Shown: positions 31,595 through 43,291 of the stretch, one piece after another
How the letters are laid out: each line of letters opens with the position of its first letter
Position numbering within the stretch: position 1 is the stretch's first letter
Assembly: GCA_958510825.1 (NCBI GenBank)
Contig: OY294048.1
Location: 35,739,026 to 35,803,025, forward strand
DNA length: 64,000 nucleotides
Source: Brachypterus glaber
Lineage: Eukaryota; Arthropoda; Insecta; Coleoptera; Kateretidae
Reading direction: 5' to 3'
Position numbers and translations under genes: made by a program
The notes under the pieces: model-generated
Seen by the model: the letters and a program-made list of their open reading frames with translations, nothing else
The model's database searches: none
What the model was told of the DNA's origin: nothing

Positions 31595-34500
31595 TTAATT
31601 AGCTATAGTGGTAATATTTCTAAAAAGTGATATCACGTCAAAATGTAGTAATAAATTTGGTACTACGTTTGCAAAATGGACAGTCCGTTCGATATTTGCT
31701 CCTTGTTTAGTGAGAATATCGTAAAATATTTTTTCTTCTTTTTTTATCCAAGGTCTTCGATCGTCTTCAATTTGATAAGGCGTTACATGCACGAAAATGT
31801 TTATGCCTGAAAATAAATATGATCAGGAACGAATTGGCTACGCATTTTACAGGGAGAATTCCCGTAACTCCAAAACTAAGCATTTTTAGATAAAGTCTGA
31901 CACACGGTAAGAAAGCTACGACGAAAGGGGGAGGTAGGAGCAAAAAACGCTCCGAGTAAAGCGAACGTGAACGTGTGCGTAGTTAGATTTTATATTTAAG
32001 TATATTGCTTTCTCATTTTTTGCCGCATTCTTTCGATAGCTTTAGAACCGTGTGTCAATACATGTTTTTATTAACTTTATTTTTTAGAATAGACTATTCT
32101 ACAGCCCAGTAAAAGTCACTAATAAGTAAAGTTATGTGACAGTTGCTGATAATATTTTTATTTATTTTTTTTTATTTAAAGACCATGTTTGTCAAAATTT
32201 AAATCAATTAAATAAGAAATAATATTATGGTGATTAAAAAAAAATTATAAACATGTGTTTAAAAATGCTTACTTTCCGAGATATACAGGGTGTTTTAGAA
32301 CTAACGCACTTCTTTTTAGGGAGTGATTCTACATAAAAAAAAGTTCCTATAAATATATGTCCAAAAAGGGGTTGTAAGTGAGCTACGCCCCTTCAAATGG
32401 ACTCAAAAAATTCGGTTTTTATAAAATAACTTAGGAACCATTTGAGATACGATGATAGGCCCTATTAAGCTTATATCACATGTGATATGCATATATATCT
32501 GAAAGGGTTCCCCAGTTAATGTTATTTTCATGTTCCCATTTTTAGCAGAGGCGTGCGAAACGGGGGGCTTTTTAATTTTTTGGCCCAAACTTTTTTCTTT
32601 GTACCTTTTTTGTTTTATTACAATATAATTCCTCAGTTAAAAACACATAAGGAAACGTTCAAGTATTACGTAACGCAAAATCTGGCCATTTTTGACCCCC
32701 ACCCTCCGCCATGTAACGCGGTATAACATTATTTTCCATTTGGCCATTTGCGACGGTAGATACTAATAAATTATTAGTAATTGTTTAGGTTTCGTAGAAT
32801 AAATAGTAGTTGATAATTATATTATAATAAAAAAATATAGTTTTGGTATATGCTCCAATTTTAGGGGGAAATGTATTTATTTTAGCAACGCCGTATTTTT
32901 CCTACATTTAACTAAAACGGTTAGTTTTAAATCAGTTATCAGTAGTACATTAGCAGCCATGCATTAAAAAGAGATACTATACGCTTGTATACTCACGCCA
33001 TGTTCAAACCTCTGTCGCTTAGAACCTATATCGCTTTTCGAAAGGGATAAAACAATAGTGCTTTTAGTGAATAAACCACGCTGTGGAAATACAGTCATTA
33101 TTAATTATCGCGTAAACGAGGCATTACGCTACTGGCCATCTCAAGGAACCACCACGCTGGGCCCAGAAAGACACCGAGAGAAAAACCCATGTAAGTAGTT
33201 CTTTTGCACCCCGTATCAAGGCCCTTCAAAACTCACCCCAGCAGTTTTAACAGTAATATTTATAAAAATTATAAGCAAGTTTTTTTGAATTTTAACTTTC
33301 GTATTCTACTTAACAGTAGAGAATTGAGAGAAACCTTACCTAGTCCTGTCAGCGTTTCCAACAAAGGTCTAGAAGTTATCCAAGTATTTTTTCCGCCAGA
33401 ATGGCCACCATCTAACCAGTATATTTCTTTAATTTTGGAAATAATTTGTAAAAGGGCCTTGTCGTCGGGTGTCAGAGTCTTAAAATAATGAAACTCGTAC
33501 AGAAATTGATTTAAAACTACACAGCCTTTGCTAAAGCCTACAACAGTAATGTCATATTTGTCTAGAAATATTTCATCTCTTTTCCATTTAATTTCGAATT
33601 TTTCTGGTTCCTCTATGTGGTTGTTTGAGATTTTGTTGTATGTTGCGTTGTCTGACGATGAATCACTCTAAAAAATTATAGTATAACCTAACCTAATAAA
33701 AAAATAAAAATCAACTTGAAAGATGCTACTTGACTGAGGCAGAATGCCGAGGCGAAACAGCATCTCGTATTTTATTCACAATCGTAAAAAACCGAGGGGT
33801 AGACAACTCATAATTTACTACTGCTTTGTATAGTGATTACGCATAAAACAAAATAATTGCATTTAAACAAATGTTTGGTTATGTTGCTCATAATGACAAT
33901 CATGGTACGCTATTTATAAAGTAAAATCCAAAGCCAAAATAGGTTAGAAAACAGCTCTTTTCTGCCCTTGGTTAGAAAAGATAAACTTTCTAGCTTGTTA
34001 AAAAGTAAATACAATAATTATTATATAATTTACAACTTTTTACAATGCACAAAAAAGACATTTTGATTGTAAATAAATATTTTTTCAAAATTTTTAACTT
34101 TTTAAGATTAAGATATAATTTTTCGCCAGTACTATATACACCGCGCTATAACAATATGACAGATTTGTCATTAAACACGGGATGCGCAATACGCCAAAAT
34201 TGATTGTTTACATAAAAGCCCCTTAGCAACGGCGCCATTTCCTTGACAACAGTCGCTTGTTTGGAATAAAACCGTTCACTCCGCTTACAATATTCTGCGC
34301 AGTGTCATCAATAATTTTATGATGCCACGTGACAGTACTGTCCCATTCTTATAGGTCGCAGAATCTATCAAGGTTTAGCGGCAGACATAAGTCCACTTTT
34401 GGGCTTAAAATTTTCTCCCAGCCAGAATCAAAGGCTTTGATCCTGTATGTTTACTTACCATTACATCTACAGATACCATAGCAGTTTTAGAAATTTGCAT

Positions 34501-37500
34501 GGCAATATTAATATCACAATCGTTCATAGTACGCAACGTTTCGGAAATGTTGAATAGTAATTTTTCTAAATGCTGCAGGGAATAATGCATGGGCGTGTGC
34601 TCGGGAGTTCCGCATTTACTACTTGGCACAAAGTTTTCGAAGCAACTGAAAGTTTTGTATTCCATCCTGAAAGGACAAAAAGCAATAAATTAATCTTAAA
34701 GTATACAGTGCGCGTGAAAAGTACGGATGGTAATGCTCAAGAATGAATGAAGCAAAAGATTTGAAGGGATAGGGGAATCTCAGCGCCAGTGCCCCTCGTT
34801 GGCCGTGTTCAAATTAGATGCGCAATGGTTTGTTTTGCAGACTGCAGACGCAACGATCACCGAAACAACTCCTATCCCTACTACTGCACTGGTGTTGAGA
34901 TTCACCTATCCCCTTCAAATATTTTGCTTCGTACATTCTTGGCCACTCAACTTACTTATCATTCAACGTGTTTCGTACTTTTTACGCGCGCTGTATACCG
35001 GGTGTCCCACCAGGTCCTTGACAAGCTATATCTCCGTTATTTGAAATATAGCGTTAAATGGGAGCCAAAGATTTTATTGGGATATCCAAAACCGCCCCTT
35101 GCTTTTAAATCGCAAGATGAAGTTAAATATTAAAATTAAAAAAGTGTCAGTCGAACATAAGATTCGAACCCGGGATCCCTGGTATGTAAAACGGACGCGT
35201 TAAGTTAAACTTGAGCCACTGTATTGCGGCAACAGTTTTTAGCCAATCAGAAAGCAATGTTCAAATTTTCTCTACTCCCACCTACAAATTTCCCTCTGCT
35301 GCCAGCTGGTGCTGCTGATGTTAAAATGGATTTAACTGTAGTCTCTGTAGCAACAGTTTGATAGTCTGAGGGGATTGCAGCTGCCACACTGTTGTTCAAG
35401 ACCAAATTGCAGTGGACCAATTGAAGGTAGGCACTAGTGGTAATTTCACTCTCGCGGACCTTCAACCGGTCCGCTGCAATTCTCACGATTATTCGTCGAA
35501 TAACACAGTCCTGCAAATTTAACTTTTTTTCTGCTTCTTGGATGGGAATATATGATTTTAGATAGTATGAGCAAGCTGATTTCGAATATGACTTTAGTTT
35601 TTTTCCATCACGTCAGAATTTTGAGCAAATGAAAAAATAGTAAAAGAAAAATATATAAATATTTTTAATTACATGGCAGGAAAAATAAGTTTAAGCCCTT
35701 TAAAATGGTTTATTACATAATCTTTATTATAATTTATCAGTAGGTATACTTTTTCTCACACGGCGATATCTAATATGGTAATAACTTACCAAAAAAAAAA
35801 ATCCTAATTAAAAAGTGAAAGGCAAAAAAACATTCTATATTAGATACTAAATTATACATTAGACAATAGTTATTTAGGTAATAGTGGGTAAAGTAAGATA
35901 TTTTCGAGAGGGCAATATCGGTTTACCCATGAGTGCCATACAAGGTTTTATCCAATAAATAGCTTAGGAATTCATATTTTTATTAAAAATTTTAATGACA
36001 TTTACAAGAAAATAATTTGACAAGTGACAGTTGAATGGATAAAATAAATAATTATCCACTCAATAAAGTAAAAGCAACGCGGGGGTTATTATTAAGTTTA
36101 TCTATTTAAAATAAAGCTGGTAATTGTCTTATTATCTGTATGTATTGGATAAAAATTTGTTTTTGGTTTGTTAAAAAATACATATTTATAGATGGCGCTG
36201 TGACAGAAAGGGATATTTATATAATTAATTAATTACAGCGGGTTATGTAATAAAACATTATAGAGGGATAAATACTCTTATCAACCTTGCAAAAAAATAT
36301 TTTTTTAATTAATTTTAATCCTTTGTTTTTTTAATTACGCAAAATCCTGACGTGAAAACTAAGTACGGCAAAAAATCAGCATAGTCGAATTATCCAAAAT
36401 CATATATTCGAATGTATGAAGCAGGACCTTGCAGGACTGTGTAATCTATAATCCCTTACCTTGCAGGACGTATTACTACTATATGACTTTGCTGAAAACC
36501 ACATTGAATAATCTGGGCAGTATTTTCCAAGTTCCATTTTATATAGTTTTTATTATCTCTATGGCTTTGCATATTTTCTGTAAAATCCTAAAAAGATCAT
36601 CGTTTTAAAATAATTATTAAAGACCCTGCACATTTACTGAGGACAATGTCTCCCCGCGGATTTGGCTAAAAATTTTATTTGTCTTAGTTCCCTGAACAAA
36701 ACTGGCTGGGTCACATCCTCGACTGATCTACGGTTTTGGTGCAATAACTGTTTAAAAATGGGCATGTTATTCTTGCGTTTCATACAATAACACTAGGCAA
36801 CACGGTTTCTTGCCCCGATTGGAGTCATATGTTTTTTAACTAATTTTGGGTCGCTGAAACCGAATCTGGCCTCAGAATATTTCTATTACCTAAGTTTTCT
36901 GAGAAAAATAAGATAAAAATGTTAAAAAATCATTATTTTATCCCTCTTTTGTTCTAAAATCATGGGAGACAAAAATATTCCAAGGACAAATTTGGATTCG
37001 GCGACTCAATATTAGTTAAAAAATACCCAACTTAAAATATAGAAACTTTAAATTCATAGGTAGAATAAATAGGGATATTATGAAAAAAAAAAAATAAAAA
37101 AAAATGGATAATGTGACAAAACTAAGTAGGGGTGGAGGGTAAGAAGAAGGGTGTATAAGGGGACAAGCTTATCGCCACGTACTCATGCTAAAAATTGTCA
37201 AAAATCATTACTAGGGGGTCAAAAATGAACTAAAAAAATTTTACGTATTATGGTTCTTATGTAATAAAGTAAATTTTATAAGGTCAGATTCGGATTCTAC
37301 GCCCTCGAATTAGTAAGAAAAATTTACTTTCCGATCGGGGCAAAAAAAAAGTTGCGATTTGTTGCCTAGTGTAATGGATCTGAGAAACGACTAACATTAT
37401 AGCAAAAACTTTTACTGCAAGTTATATAAAGGTGTGTTGATCATGTTTTATTTTTCACTTTTTTCGACGTTATAAACCGGGATTTGGCTAAAAATTTTAT

Positions 37501-40075
37501 TTGTCTTAGTTCCCTGAACAAAACTGGCTGGGTCACATCCTCGACTGATCTACCGTTTTGGTGCAATAACTGTTTAAAAATGGGCCTGTTTTTCTTGCGT
37601 TTCATACAATAATGGATCTGAGAAACGACTAACATTATACCAAAAACTTTTACTGCAAGTTATATTAGTTATATAAAGGTGTGTTGATCATGTTTTTTTC
37701 ACTTTTTTCGACTAGAAACCGGGATTTGGCTAAAAATTTTATTTGTCTTAGTTCCCTGAACAAAACTGGCTGGGTCACACCCTCAACTGATCAACCGTTT
37801 TGGTGCAAGAACTGTTTAAAAATGGGCCTGTTTTTCTTGCGTTTCATACAATAATGGATCTCAGAAACGACTAACATTATAGCAAAAACTTTTACTGTAA
37901 GTTATATTAGTTATATAAAGGTGTGTTGATCATGTTTTTTTTTTTCACTTTTTTTTGACGTTTAAGCCTAATTAGGCCATATGATTTCAGCCAATCCGCG
38001 GAGAGAGGGCGACCACAGGTTTTGTAAATTAAGATTCCCTGATTTTCCCTGACTTGTCCCTGATTTTTCCCTGATTAAAGTTTAGAATAGTACACAAAAA
38101 GTTTTTAAAACCAATACTTAAAAAAATTTAAACATGCTGATTTTTTTAATTTTTTTACTGGGTCAATGAATTGGTAAAACTTTATGAATGAATACTTGTT
38201 TTAGTAATATTATATATGTACTGTTTTTTTTTAGAGTTGAGCAAATTTCCCGACTCTTTCCTGATCTCCCTGTTTTCCCTGAGCTGTGCTCACCCTGCAT
38301 CAGTATATTCCGTGTAAAGATGCAAGTCACTTGCAAAACAACTTTACACTACAATATTTCAAGAACGCTTTGACATAGAGACTTGAAATTTTAAACAATT
38401 TTTTTCTACTTAAAAAATCTTTGTTCCTAATCTCAAGTCTCTGCGTCAAAGCGTTTTTGAAATATCGTAGTGTAAACTTGTTTTGCAAGCGACTATAAAT
38501 GTGCGGTGGCCTTTTTTTATAAAATATTTTATCTTATATTTTATAAATATATACCAGTCAATATATTTTATAGAAAATTTTCGGTAGGTAATAAAAATAT
38601 AAATAGAAACCAATTTTGATTTAACACAGCCGTTAAAGATCCTAATTTTATTTATTTTTATAGTATATTGACAGGAAATTTATTTTTGAAACAGATTCGT
38701 TTTATGTTGAGTGCATTTTTTAAATAAATCATGTTTGATATTTTAAAGAGATCAATTTATATATAAAATAATTAAATTTAAACATTAATTTTATTTCTAA
38801 CGCATTTATTAGCCAATTTTTTGTCGGGTCACCGGAACTAACCAGGTTACTGAAACTCGTTTATGTGAGAATACGGTAAGTGAGGGGAAGCGATGACGTC
38901 ACTAACCAGCAGTAACCGCGTCTAACACAGATTCGGAGGTGAGTTAGCCGTAAAAACTTAACCCTCGTTTCACCCCCTTAGGGATCGAATATCGAAAAAT
39001 TCTGAAATACGTATCTTTTCGAGTTCGATAAAGAAATATGAAGATTAAGAGGTCTCTGAGATACGCACAAACATTTTAACCCCCGTTTCACCCCCTTAGG
39101 GGATGAATTTCGAAAAATGGCTTCTTAGTGGGTGCTTACATCATAAAAGGAACAAACTGTCCAAATTTCAAGTTTCTAGGTCAAGGGGTTTAGGCTGGGC
39201 GTTGATTCTGTCAGTCAGTCAGTCAGTCAGGACAAAGCCGCTTATATATATATATATAGAATAAATCCTAACGTTAGGAATCTAACATTCAAACCACATT
39301 CATCTAACGTTAGGTCAAGTCGTTCTAACGTTATTGTCCACCAGGGAGTCTTCTTAAAAATTACGTCCTTTAGTTCGCTATTTAGTCAAAATTTCACGCA
39401 TATTTTAGTGAAAAAAACAAAAAAAAAATTTTCCGGCCAAGAACGGGCAAAAACGGGGGGATAAAATATAATAACAAGCTTTTGAAAATAAATTGTGCAC
39501 CTAACTCGCCAACATGATTTTCGACAAATCCAGCGCCGCAGGCAATTGTTTTATAAATTTAATAGTTTATTTTAATTTTAAAACACTGTTACAATTTAAA
39601 GTTTCACAAATATGCAAGAAGGCTCAAGCGCCGCCGGCTAAAATTTTCACAATTTATACGTTTAAGTTTAAAAATCTAAAAATAGAACAGCCTAGCGTCG
39701 CAGGCAAATTTTTTTTACGAATTATAACTTAACTTAAAATTTTTAAGTTCTTGAAAAAGGCTTTATATATTTGCTTGTTTTGGCGCTCTTATCGTTCTGG
39801 AGGGAGTATAAATAAATAAACCGTTTATTGTAAACTAAAAGAAATTGTCGACCACGGGCCCCCTTTGATCCCGAGCCAGAGCCCGGTGAATCTTCCCCCT
39901 CGCCCCTGCTGATAGGGAAAAAAGTTACCTGGACATCTCCACCAAAGTAAACCACGACGGACTGCCTTTCCACCTCGTCGATGGGATAGCAATAGACCAC
40001 ATCATTAAAGCGACCATCATGTCCGGGTACTCCGCAGATTCTTATAGGGCACGAGTTCGAGGCCGTACCCAACAT
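31595..40075 (-). CDS. C2orf69-like putative serine hydrolase (UPF0565 family), complete
   Basis: Minus-strand exons 40075-39929, 36587-36460, 34666-34459, 33667-33340 and 31806-31595 (stop TAA) join in phase to 340 codons. The human family member has about 385 residues and is linked to mitochondrial function. The start MLGTASNSC leads into ICGVPGHDGRFNDVVYC and VVYFGGDVQ. Exon 2 uses the acceptor CTTTTTAG|GAT, not the nearer TTTTACAG, because only this keeps the frame: DFTENMQSHRDNKNY, KWNLENTAQI. Exon 3 has MEYKTFSCFENFV and CGTPEHTPMHY. Exon 4 has VVGFSKGCVVLNQFLYEF, a GxSxG nucleophile elbow with Ser about 207, and IYWLDGGHSGGKNTWIT (Asp/His candidates about 247 and 250). Exon 5 has INIFVHVTPYQIEDDRRPWI and ends NITTIAN. 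The introns contain several MITEs. The 5' UTR may be spliced (TTTTCAG just upstream of the ATG). Confidence 0.92.
34704..34995. mobile_element. MITE with TACAGTGCGCGTGAAAAGTA ends
   Basis: TATACAGTGCGCGTGAAAAG at the left faces CGTACTTTTTACGCGCGCTG at the right. Further in, TTTGAAGGGATAGGGGAATC faces CACCTATCCCCTTCAAATAT. TA is at both borders. It abuts the next repeat (34998-35113) directly. It begins 38 bases upstream of C2orf69-like exon 3. Confidence 0.8.
34998..35113. repeat. Dispersed repeat with CCGGGTGTCCCACC end (second copy 40495-40641)
   Basis: CCGGGTGTCCCACCAGGTCC, TCTCCGTTATTTGAAATATA and CGCCCCTTGCTTTT are matched in inverted orientation at 40495-40641, where the end reads GGTGGGACACCCAGTAT. 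Non-coding. Confidence 0.75.
35155..35240 (-). other. tRNA-like pseudogene or SINE head
   Basis: The minus strand carries an A-box-like TGGCTCAAGTT and, about 45 bases on, a perfect B-box GGGTTCGAATC. The region between resembles a tRNA anticodon arm (CGTCCGTTTTACATACC), with TAC in the anticodon position, but the stem pairs poorly and no clean acceptor stem closes. Most likely a tRNA pseudogene or the head of a SINE, not a functional tRNA. Confidence 0.45.
35866..36154 (+). repeat. Hairpin repeat family, copy A (others 60949-61270 and 62783-63116)
   Basis: Shares AGTGGGTAAAGTAAGATATT, TTTACCCATGAGTGCCATAC, TTTTATCCAATAAATAGCTT and TATCTGTATGTATTGGATAA with the other copies. The inner part of the hairpin (GCCCATGAGAAAATTAACCT and the facing arm) is deleted in this copy. 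It lies in the C2orf69-like intron between exons 2 and 3. Confidence 0.85.
36655..37965. repeat. Tandem repeat, unit about 240 bp, interrupted by a transposon
   Basis: Units contain GGATTTGGCTAAAAATTTTA, TCCCTGAACAAAACTGGCTG, TTTTGGTGCAATAACTG, CGTTTCATACAATAATGGAT and AAGGTGTGTTGATCATG. Three runs are seen: 36655-36790 plus 37372-37460 (one unit split by an insertion), 37480-37700 and 37720-37960. Located in C2orf69-like intron 1. Confidence 0.85.
36791..37371. mobile_element. 581 bp non-autonomous DNA transposon with CACTAGGCAACA ends and TAA duplication
   Basis: The ends CACTAGGCAACA (36791-36802) and TGTTGCCTAGTG (37360-37371) are inverted, with a further TTGCCCCGAT and ATCGGGGCAA pair inside. 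It interrupts a tandem-repeat unit. The uninterrupted units read ACAATAATGGATC, whereas here ACAATAA is followed by the element and then TAATGGATC. So the target duplication is exactly TAA, which points to the PIF/Harbinger superfamily. No ORF of note is inside. Confidence 0.8.
38940..39265. repeat. Probable LINE 3' end with CAGT and TA microsatellites
   Basis: Contains TTTCACCCCCTTAGGGGATG twice in related form (38970 and 39088), CAAATTTCAAGTTTCTAGGT, four to five CAGT units (39211-39230) and (TA)n at 39244-39258. The arrangement resembles 3' tails of RTE-type LINEs, but no reverse transcriptase remains. Confidence 0.45.
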
Positions 40076-40227
40076 CTTAAACCAGCTTACATCTGAAAAT
40101 TTTCTAATAATACATTTCTATTTTCAAACATGAGGATTCTAAAAACTGAAAACACATGTTTGATTTCTTTTATGAAAAGATGAACACGTCTACAATCTAC
40201 TAAAATTAATTCAGTAAAATAGTTGCA

Positions 40228-40921
40228 CGGTGTTCTAGAAGAACTCTTAAATGATATGACAACTTCCATTTTTTTTTTCTTTTTGGAATTTGTTATATGA
40301 GCTCTAATTAAAAAAAATAAGACCAAAATTTTAAAAATCGTTAGAACAGTTTTTCAAAAAAATGTGTTTTTTAGAAAATATCTATGATATTTCACGCTAA
40401 TTACTCGGTTTGCCCTCGATGTCTCGGATTTTGACCAAACTTGGCATATTGGTTCCCATAGTAAATTAGGGGGTGCTATTTGAAAAACAAGGGTGCTATT
40501 TGAAAAACAGAAGCAAGGGGCGGTTTTGAATAAGTCAGTAAAATCTTATTTGGCTTTGATTTAATGCTATTTTTTGCAAATTTTAATACCTTTTCAAATA
40601 ACGGAGATAAGCTATTTCAAGAACTTGGTGGGACACCCAGTATCGTGAACGGATGGACCGTTTTGAAAAAAATTTGGATGGAGTACCATAGTGGTACCAC
40701 TATACCAAGTTTGGTCAAAATCCGAAATATCGAGGGCAAACCGAGTATGGCGTAAAATATCAGAGATATTTTCTAAAAACACATTTTTTTCAAAAACGGC
40801 TCTAACGATTTTTAAAATGTTGGTCTTATTTTTTTATTTAGAGCTCATATAACAAATTCCAAAAAGAAAAAAAAATGGAAGTTGTCATGTAATTTAAAAG
40901 TTCTTCTAGAACAGCGTGTTT
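40228..40921. repeat. Fold-back element upstream of the C2orf69-like gene, arms about 220 bp
   Basis: The left arm 40228-40455 (GTTCTAGAAGAACTCTTAAA, CAACTTCCATTTTTTTTTTC, TATGAGCTCTAATTAAAAAA, CGGTTTGCCCTCGATGTCTC) is complementary to the right arm 40690-40921. The central 240 bp holds an inverted copy of the CCGGGTGTCCCACC repeat. It lies 150-850 bp upstream of the start codon, so it is in the promoter or a 5' UTR intron. Confidence 0.8.
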
Positions 40922-41098
40922 GATTTTGTATTAATAGCGCAAAATGACTGATTTCTGCTTGAGCATGAAACTTGCTGCAATCACGCGAAAGCAGAAATCA
41001 CATTTTTCGCTCGTAATACAAACAACAGTTTTCCTAAAATCCAATAAATGCACTGTCCAGTAAAAAAGCTTTCCTATTTTTCACCTCCGCGCGTAAAA

Positions 41099-41580
41099 TG
41101 GATTTTTTATTATCAGATTCACTTTCAGCAACCTCAAAAACTCAAATATACCAATTTTCACGAAAACTACCCCGCCCTTCAGGAGGTGGATTTGGAAAAA
41201 AAATATTTAAAGATTCAGTTTTAGCGTCCTCAAAAACCCCAATATATCAATTTTCAAGAAAACTACCCCCCGTCCCTCAGGGGGTGGGGTTAGAATTTTT
41301 TTATTATCAGATTCACTTTCAGCAAACTCAAAAACCCCAATATATCAATTTTTACAAAAACTATCCCCCGCCCCTCAGGGGTGGAGTTAGAATTTTTTTA
41401 TTATCAGATTCACTTTCATCAACCTCAAAAACCGCAATATACCAATTTACACAAAAATTACCCCCTCCCATCAGGGGGTAAATTTAGAATTTTTTTATTA
41501 TCAGTTACTTTCAGCAACCTCAAAAACCCCAATATACCAATTTTCACGAAAACTACCCCCTGCCCCTGTATAGAAATTCT
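41099..41580. repeat. Minisatellite, about 97 bp unit, five copies
   Basis: Each unit has TTTTTATTATCAGATTCACT, TTCAGCAACCTCAAAAACCC, CAATATACCAATTTTCAC, AAAACTACCCCC and a CCCTCAGGGGGTGG block. Overlapping open frames here follow from the repeat and are not genes. Confidence 0.9.
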
Positions 41581-41710
41581 CAAATTTTTGTGAAAACATT
41601 GTATTTTCCCCATTTGCCCCCCTTGCCCTACACTAATGTTTATTAAAAACAATCCTGAGCGAACATACATGTATGCCAAATTTCAAATCTTTAGCTCAAA
41701 GCGTTCTTAA

Positions 41711-42425
41711 GGGATCATTCTGGTTTATAATTTTCAAAAAATCGATTTTTTGTTTATTACATTTTTCGAAAGTATTTGTAGACTTTTTCATAATTTTTCA
41801 TTAAAAAAAACTTTAAACGCGTTTTTCTCAAAAGTGTATGTAGACTTTTTCATAATTTTTCATTAAAAAAAAACTTTAAACGCGTTTTTCTTAAAACAAC
41901 GTTTTTTCCGTCGGCGGCGGTGATTTCTCCGGAACCACTGGGCCGATCCTTATGCAATTTTAACCACATATTCTACACATAAATAGCTTCAGCGCATTCT
42001 ATAACCGTATTAAAATTTTAATTTTAACTATTTTTTTTTATGCCAAAAACAGTGAAAAAAAAACTAATTTTTTGTTTTTATTTTCTTTAAATCTCCGCCG
42101 TTTTATTATTTATCAATAAATATTAATATCCATAGAATACGCGAGAGCCACAGTCATACTGAATCTAAATATTTTTTATTTTTTCGTTTTAGATGAGCCG
42201 TTATCAAGATATCAACGCAGCCAGCGACATATCTACTTTTCGAGGAGTTACGTTTGCCTGTTATTTTTCTGCATAAAAAGTGTTTAAAATAAAAAAAATT
42301 GTTTTATGTATTTCGAGAGTGTATTTATTAAGTTCAACAAATTTTATATCAATATCTATAATAATACATTCTTAAAAAATTAACATAATAGCCCTTTTTT
42401 TGGGCATCTAAACCAGAATGATCCC
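41711..42425. mobile_element. 715 bp TTAA-flanked piggyBac-type MITE
   Basis: A 17 bp terminal inverted repeat, GGGATCATTCTGGTTTA (41711-41727) and its complement at 42409-42425, with TTAA on both sides (41707-41710 and 42426-42429). It sits inside a copy of the dispersed TTTAGCTCAAAGCGTTCTT repeat, whose continuation (GTTATCGTGCTGACAAGATT) resumes after the second TTAA. No transposase. Confidence 0.88.
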
Positions 42426-42429
42426 TTAA

Positions 42430-43291
42430 GTTATCGTGCTGACAAGATTTCCAGGACAGACCGACCGATAAAGCGACATTTTTTTTTGTTTGAAATTGAT
42501 TTATATCGACATAAAACGTCATAAAACGCAAAAATTAGCAAATTAAATTTTTTTTTGCACGAATACAAGGCATCCGACCATTTACGCCCATAATTTTTGC
42601 TGCTAGATACCCACCTTCAATAATAAAATTCTGGGACTTTCAGACATACATGTATTGCCTAGGGACAAGCCGACTTAAAACCGGAAGCAATGGAATAATT
42701 TTGAAGCTGGAAGAAAAAATAGACTGTACTTTTGGCCGATTGAGGAACTCCACATGCCCTATTGTAATTTTAAAATACAAAAATATAAAAAAGTCTCCGG
42801 TATTTCACGTTCCACATACACTGCAATGTAAAAGTTATAGTTTATACTTAGAATCCTCTGAAAACATTCACTTTTCAGGACAAAAAAATCCCTAATTTAT
42901 TCTAAAAAGCATACATTTGTTATTTATGCTTCATACAATTTTAAGCGACCATTACCCGTTAATTTACCTTAAATATGTCCTATTTTTTGCACAGTATATT
43001 ACTTATTTCTACAGCAACATTTTGTTTAATTCTTAGTCGGAGCCCGGGTACGTAAACTGTATTTTTGGTCGTGACGGTCCTGGAACGTTTGACGACATAG
43101 CAACACCGTAAAACACGGAACTCCAAAACCAAGGGTACCCGGAAACGTATTAGGATGTATCTAAGCGGCCGAAGCGACCGCAGCATGTACCTACGACGAC
43201 CGAAACACAACTAAACTTTTGTAGTTAGACATACTTGTGACACACACTGTGACATCGGCCCCTGGCGAAAATGCCGATGGCACTGAACGTG
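42430..43291. other. Region downstream of the K2P gene, ending in a transposon terminus
   Basis: The right edge is a piggyBac-like terminus: on the minus strand TTAA is followed by CACGTTCAGTGCCATCGGCA, TTTTCGCCAGGGGCCGA and GTGTGTGTCACAAG. The layout matches the ends of the element at 24673 (TTAACACTTTAACTGCC, then TTTTCG, GGCC and GTGTGTGACA). The opposite end was not found. A GC-richer minus-strand open frame of 76 codons (43210-42980) has an odd Arg/Leu/Val composition and no recognisable homologue. Confidence 0.45.

Noticed and set aside
33000..33190. Plus-strand coding exon reading NKPRCGNTVIINYRVNEALR before a GTAAGT
   Set aside because: The frame is short, no family is recognised and the region lies in an intron of the C2orf69-like gene; the donor alone is weak evidence.
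36571..36577. Nearer acceptor TTTTACAG for C2orf69-like exon 2
   Set aside because: It would put the following codons out of frame with a stop; the acceptor ten bases upstream keeps the conserved frame.
36791..37371. hAT assignment for the element with CACTAGGCAACA ends
   Set aside because: The CA start suggested hAT, but the uninterrupted tandem units show a 3 bp TAA duplication rather than 8 bp.
40495..40642. CRISPR-like or direct-repeat array
   Set aside because: This is an animal genome and the repeats are fold-back arms and transposon copies, with no regular spacers.
41098..41679. Three overlapping open frames with FYYQIHFQQ-type repeats
   Set aside because: They follow from the 97 bp minisatellite, whose length keeps frames open; no conserved protein is indicated.
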